Shown piece by piece: positions 5,218 through 5,443 of a stretch of 5,443 bases of DNA. The notes beneath the pieces are model-generated. The model was not told the origin of the DNA. It did not search any database and worked only from the letters and a program-made list of their open reading frames with translations. The stretch is taken from NCBI GenBank assembly GCA_034408875.1, contig JAWXCJ010000318.1, positions 1 through 5,443 of the forward strand. Direction: 5' to 3'. Every line of letters begins with the position of its first letter. Positions within the stretch are counted from its first letter, which is position 1. Position numbers and translations under genes: made by a program. This DNA is from JANNHK01 sp034408875. GTDB lineage: Bacteria > Actinomycetota > Acidimicrobiia > IMCC26256 > PALSA-610.

Positions 5218-5358
5218 ATGGGTCTCCTCGACGGCCACAAGGCAAACGTGCCGGGCGGCGGATCGGGCACCGGCGCCGCCACCTGCCGCCGCATGACCGC
5301 AGAGGGAGCCCGCGTCGCGGTGTTCGACGTCGTGCGGGACCTGGCGCCGCGTCCCTAG
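5218..5358 (+). pseudogene. Decayed N-terminal fragment of a short-chain dehydrogenase/reductase
   Basis: The 46-codon frame starts MGLLDGHKANVPGGGSGTG and continues AATCRRMTAEGARVAVFDV. This is the start of a classical SDR: first strand, glycine-rich NAD(P)-binding loop, helix, second strand. In intact SDRs the loop is TGxxxGIG; here Thr has become Pro and Ile has become Thr, and the hydrophobic strand before it is broken by His, Asn and Pro. The frame stops at 5356-5358, about 200 residues short of a normal 250-residue SDR, and the following DNA belongs to the convergent STAS gene. GAGGA (5204-5208) still lies 9 bases before the ATG. I infer a truncated, mutated remnant; a short peptide could still be made, but it would lack the catalytic Ser-Tyr-Lys. 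Confidence 0.75.
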
Positions 5359-5443
5359 CCGGCGTGCGCGTCGGCGACGCTGTCGAACACGTCGAGCAAC
5401 TGTTCGGCGCCACACAGCTCGAGCACTTTTCGGACATAGGAGC
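5355..5443 (-). CDS. C-terminal end of a probable STAS-domain anti-sigma factor antagonist (partial)
   Basis: Twenty-eight codons and a TAG stop enter from the right window edge on the minus strand. The peptide SYVRKVLELCGAEQ continues into LLDVFDSVADAHAG. The pattern of V(R)xVLEL-x-G-x(3-4)-L-x-V-F/H-x-S-V-x-x-A is the typical last helix and end of a STAS domain, as in anti-anti-sigma factors of the SpoIIAA/RsbV type that bind and free anti-sigma kinases. The phosphorylated serine and most of the domain lie outside the window, so regulatory competence cannot be judged. The stop overlaps the SDR remnant's stop. A different out-of-frame start at 5437 (Cys/Ser-rich) is a shadow. Confidence 0.65.
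   Translation of the reverse strand, partial: SYVRKVLELCGAEQLLDVFDSVADAHAG

Noticed and set aside
5156..5437. 93-codon minus-strand frame starting with a Cys/Ser-rich segment
   Set aside because: It crosses into the tRNA gene and is out of frame with the STAS-like C-terminus, which fits a known domain end far better.

Overview
The window is G+C-rich bacterial DNA from a probable member of the Actinomycetota. The evidence is an AceE protein that resembles the actinobacterial homodimeric pyruvate dehydrogenase E1, strong G/C preference at third codon positions, GTG starts, and a tRNA gene without an encoded CCA end. A lineage such as Acidimicrobiia is possible, but I cannot resolve it from this sequence alone.

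Layout. (1) Positions 1-1889, plus strand: a compact three-gene set, probably one transcript. It holds a membrane fatty-acid-desaturase-type di-iron protein (5' end at or beyond the window edge), a small nitroreductase-fold protein with an unusual arginine-rich FMN-loop region, and a 75-residue protein with a basic head and an aspartate-rich tail. (2) Positions 1903-4593, minus strand, convergent with the first set and only 13 bases from it: complete aceE, 896 residues, with its ThDP motif and catalytic histidines visible. (3) Positions 4594-4713: aceE leader with a clear Shine-Dalgarno, a 16-bp palindrome that may be an operator, and a long inverted repeat over the stop codon of the next gene. 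(4) Positions 4714-4989, minus strand: a small two-helix membrane protein with four cysteines in its C-terminal tail, preceded by a promoter-like sequence placed so that the transcript would be leaderless or nearly so. (5) Positions 5118-5191, minus strand: tRNA-Val(GAC), followed by GC-rich hairpins. (6) Positions 5218-5358, plus strand: a decayed N-terminal fragment of a short-chain dehydrogenase. (7) Positions 5355-5443, minus strand: the C-terminal end of a probable STAS-domain anti-sigma-factor antagonist, whose stop codon shares a CTAG with the stop of the SDR fragment.

How the genes relate. AceE converts pyruvate to the acetyl group of acetyl-CoA; its E2 and E3 partners are not in the window. 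The desaturase and nitroreductase pair suggests a lipid- or redox-related operon, but the substrates cannot be read from the sequence. I see no CRISPR array, insertion sequence, phage gene or recognisable defence system. The points most worth a second look are the basic/acidic small protein, the altered nitroreductase cofactor loop, the small cysteine-containing membrane protein with its control region, and the SDR remnant beside the tRNA.
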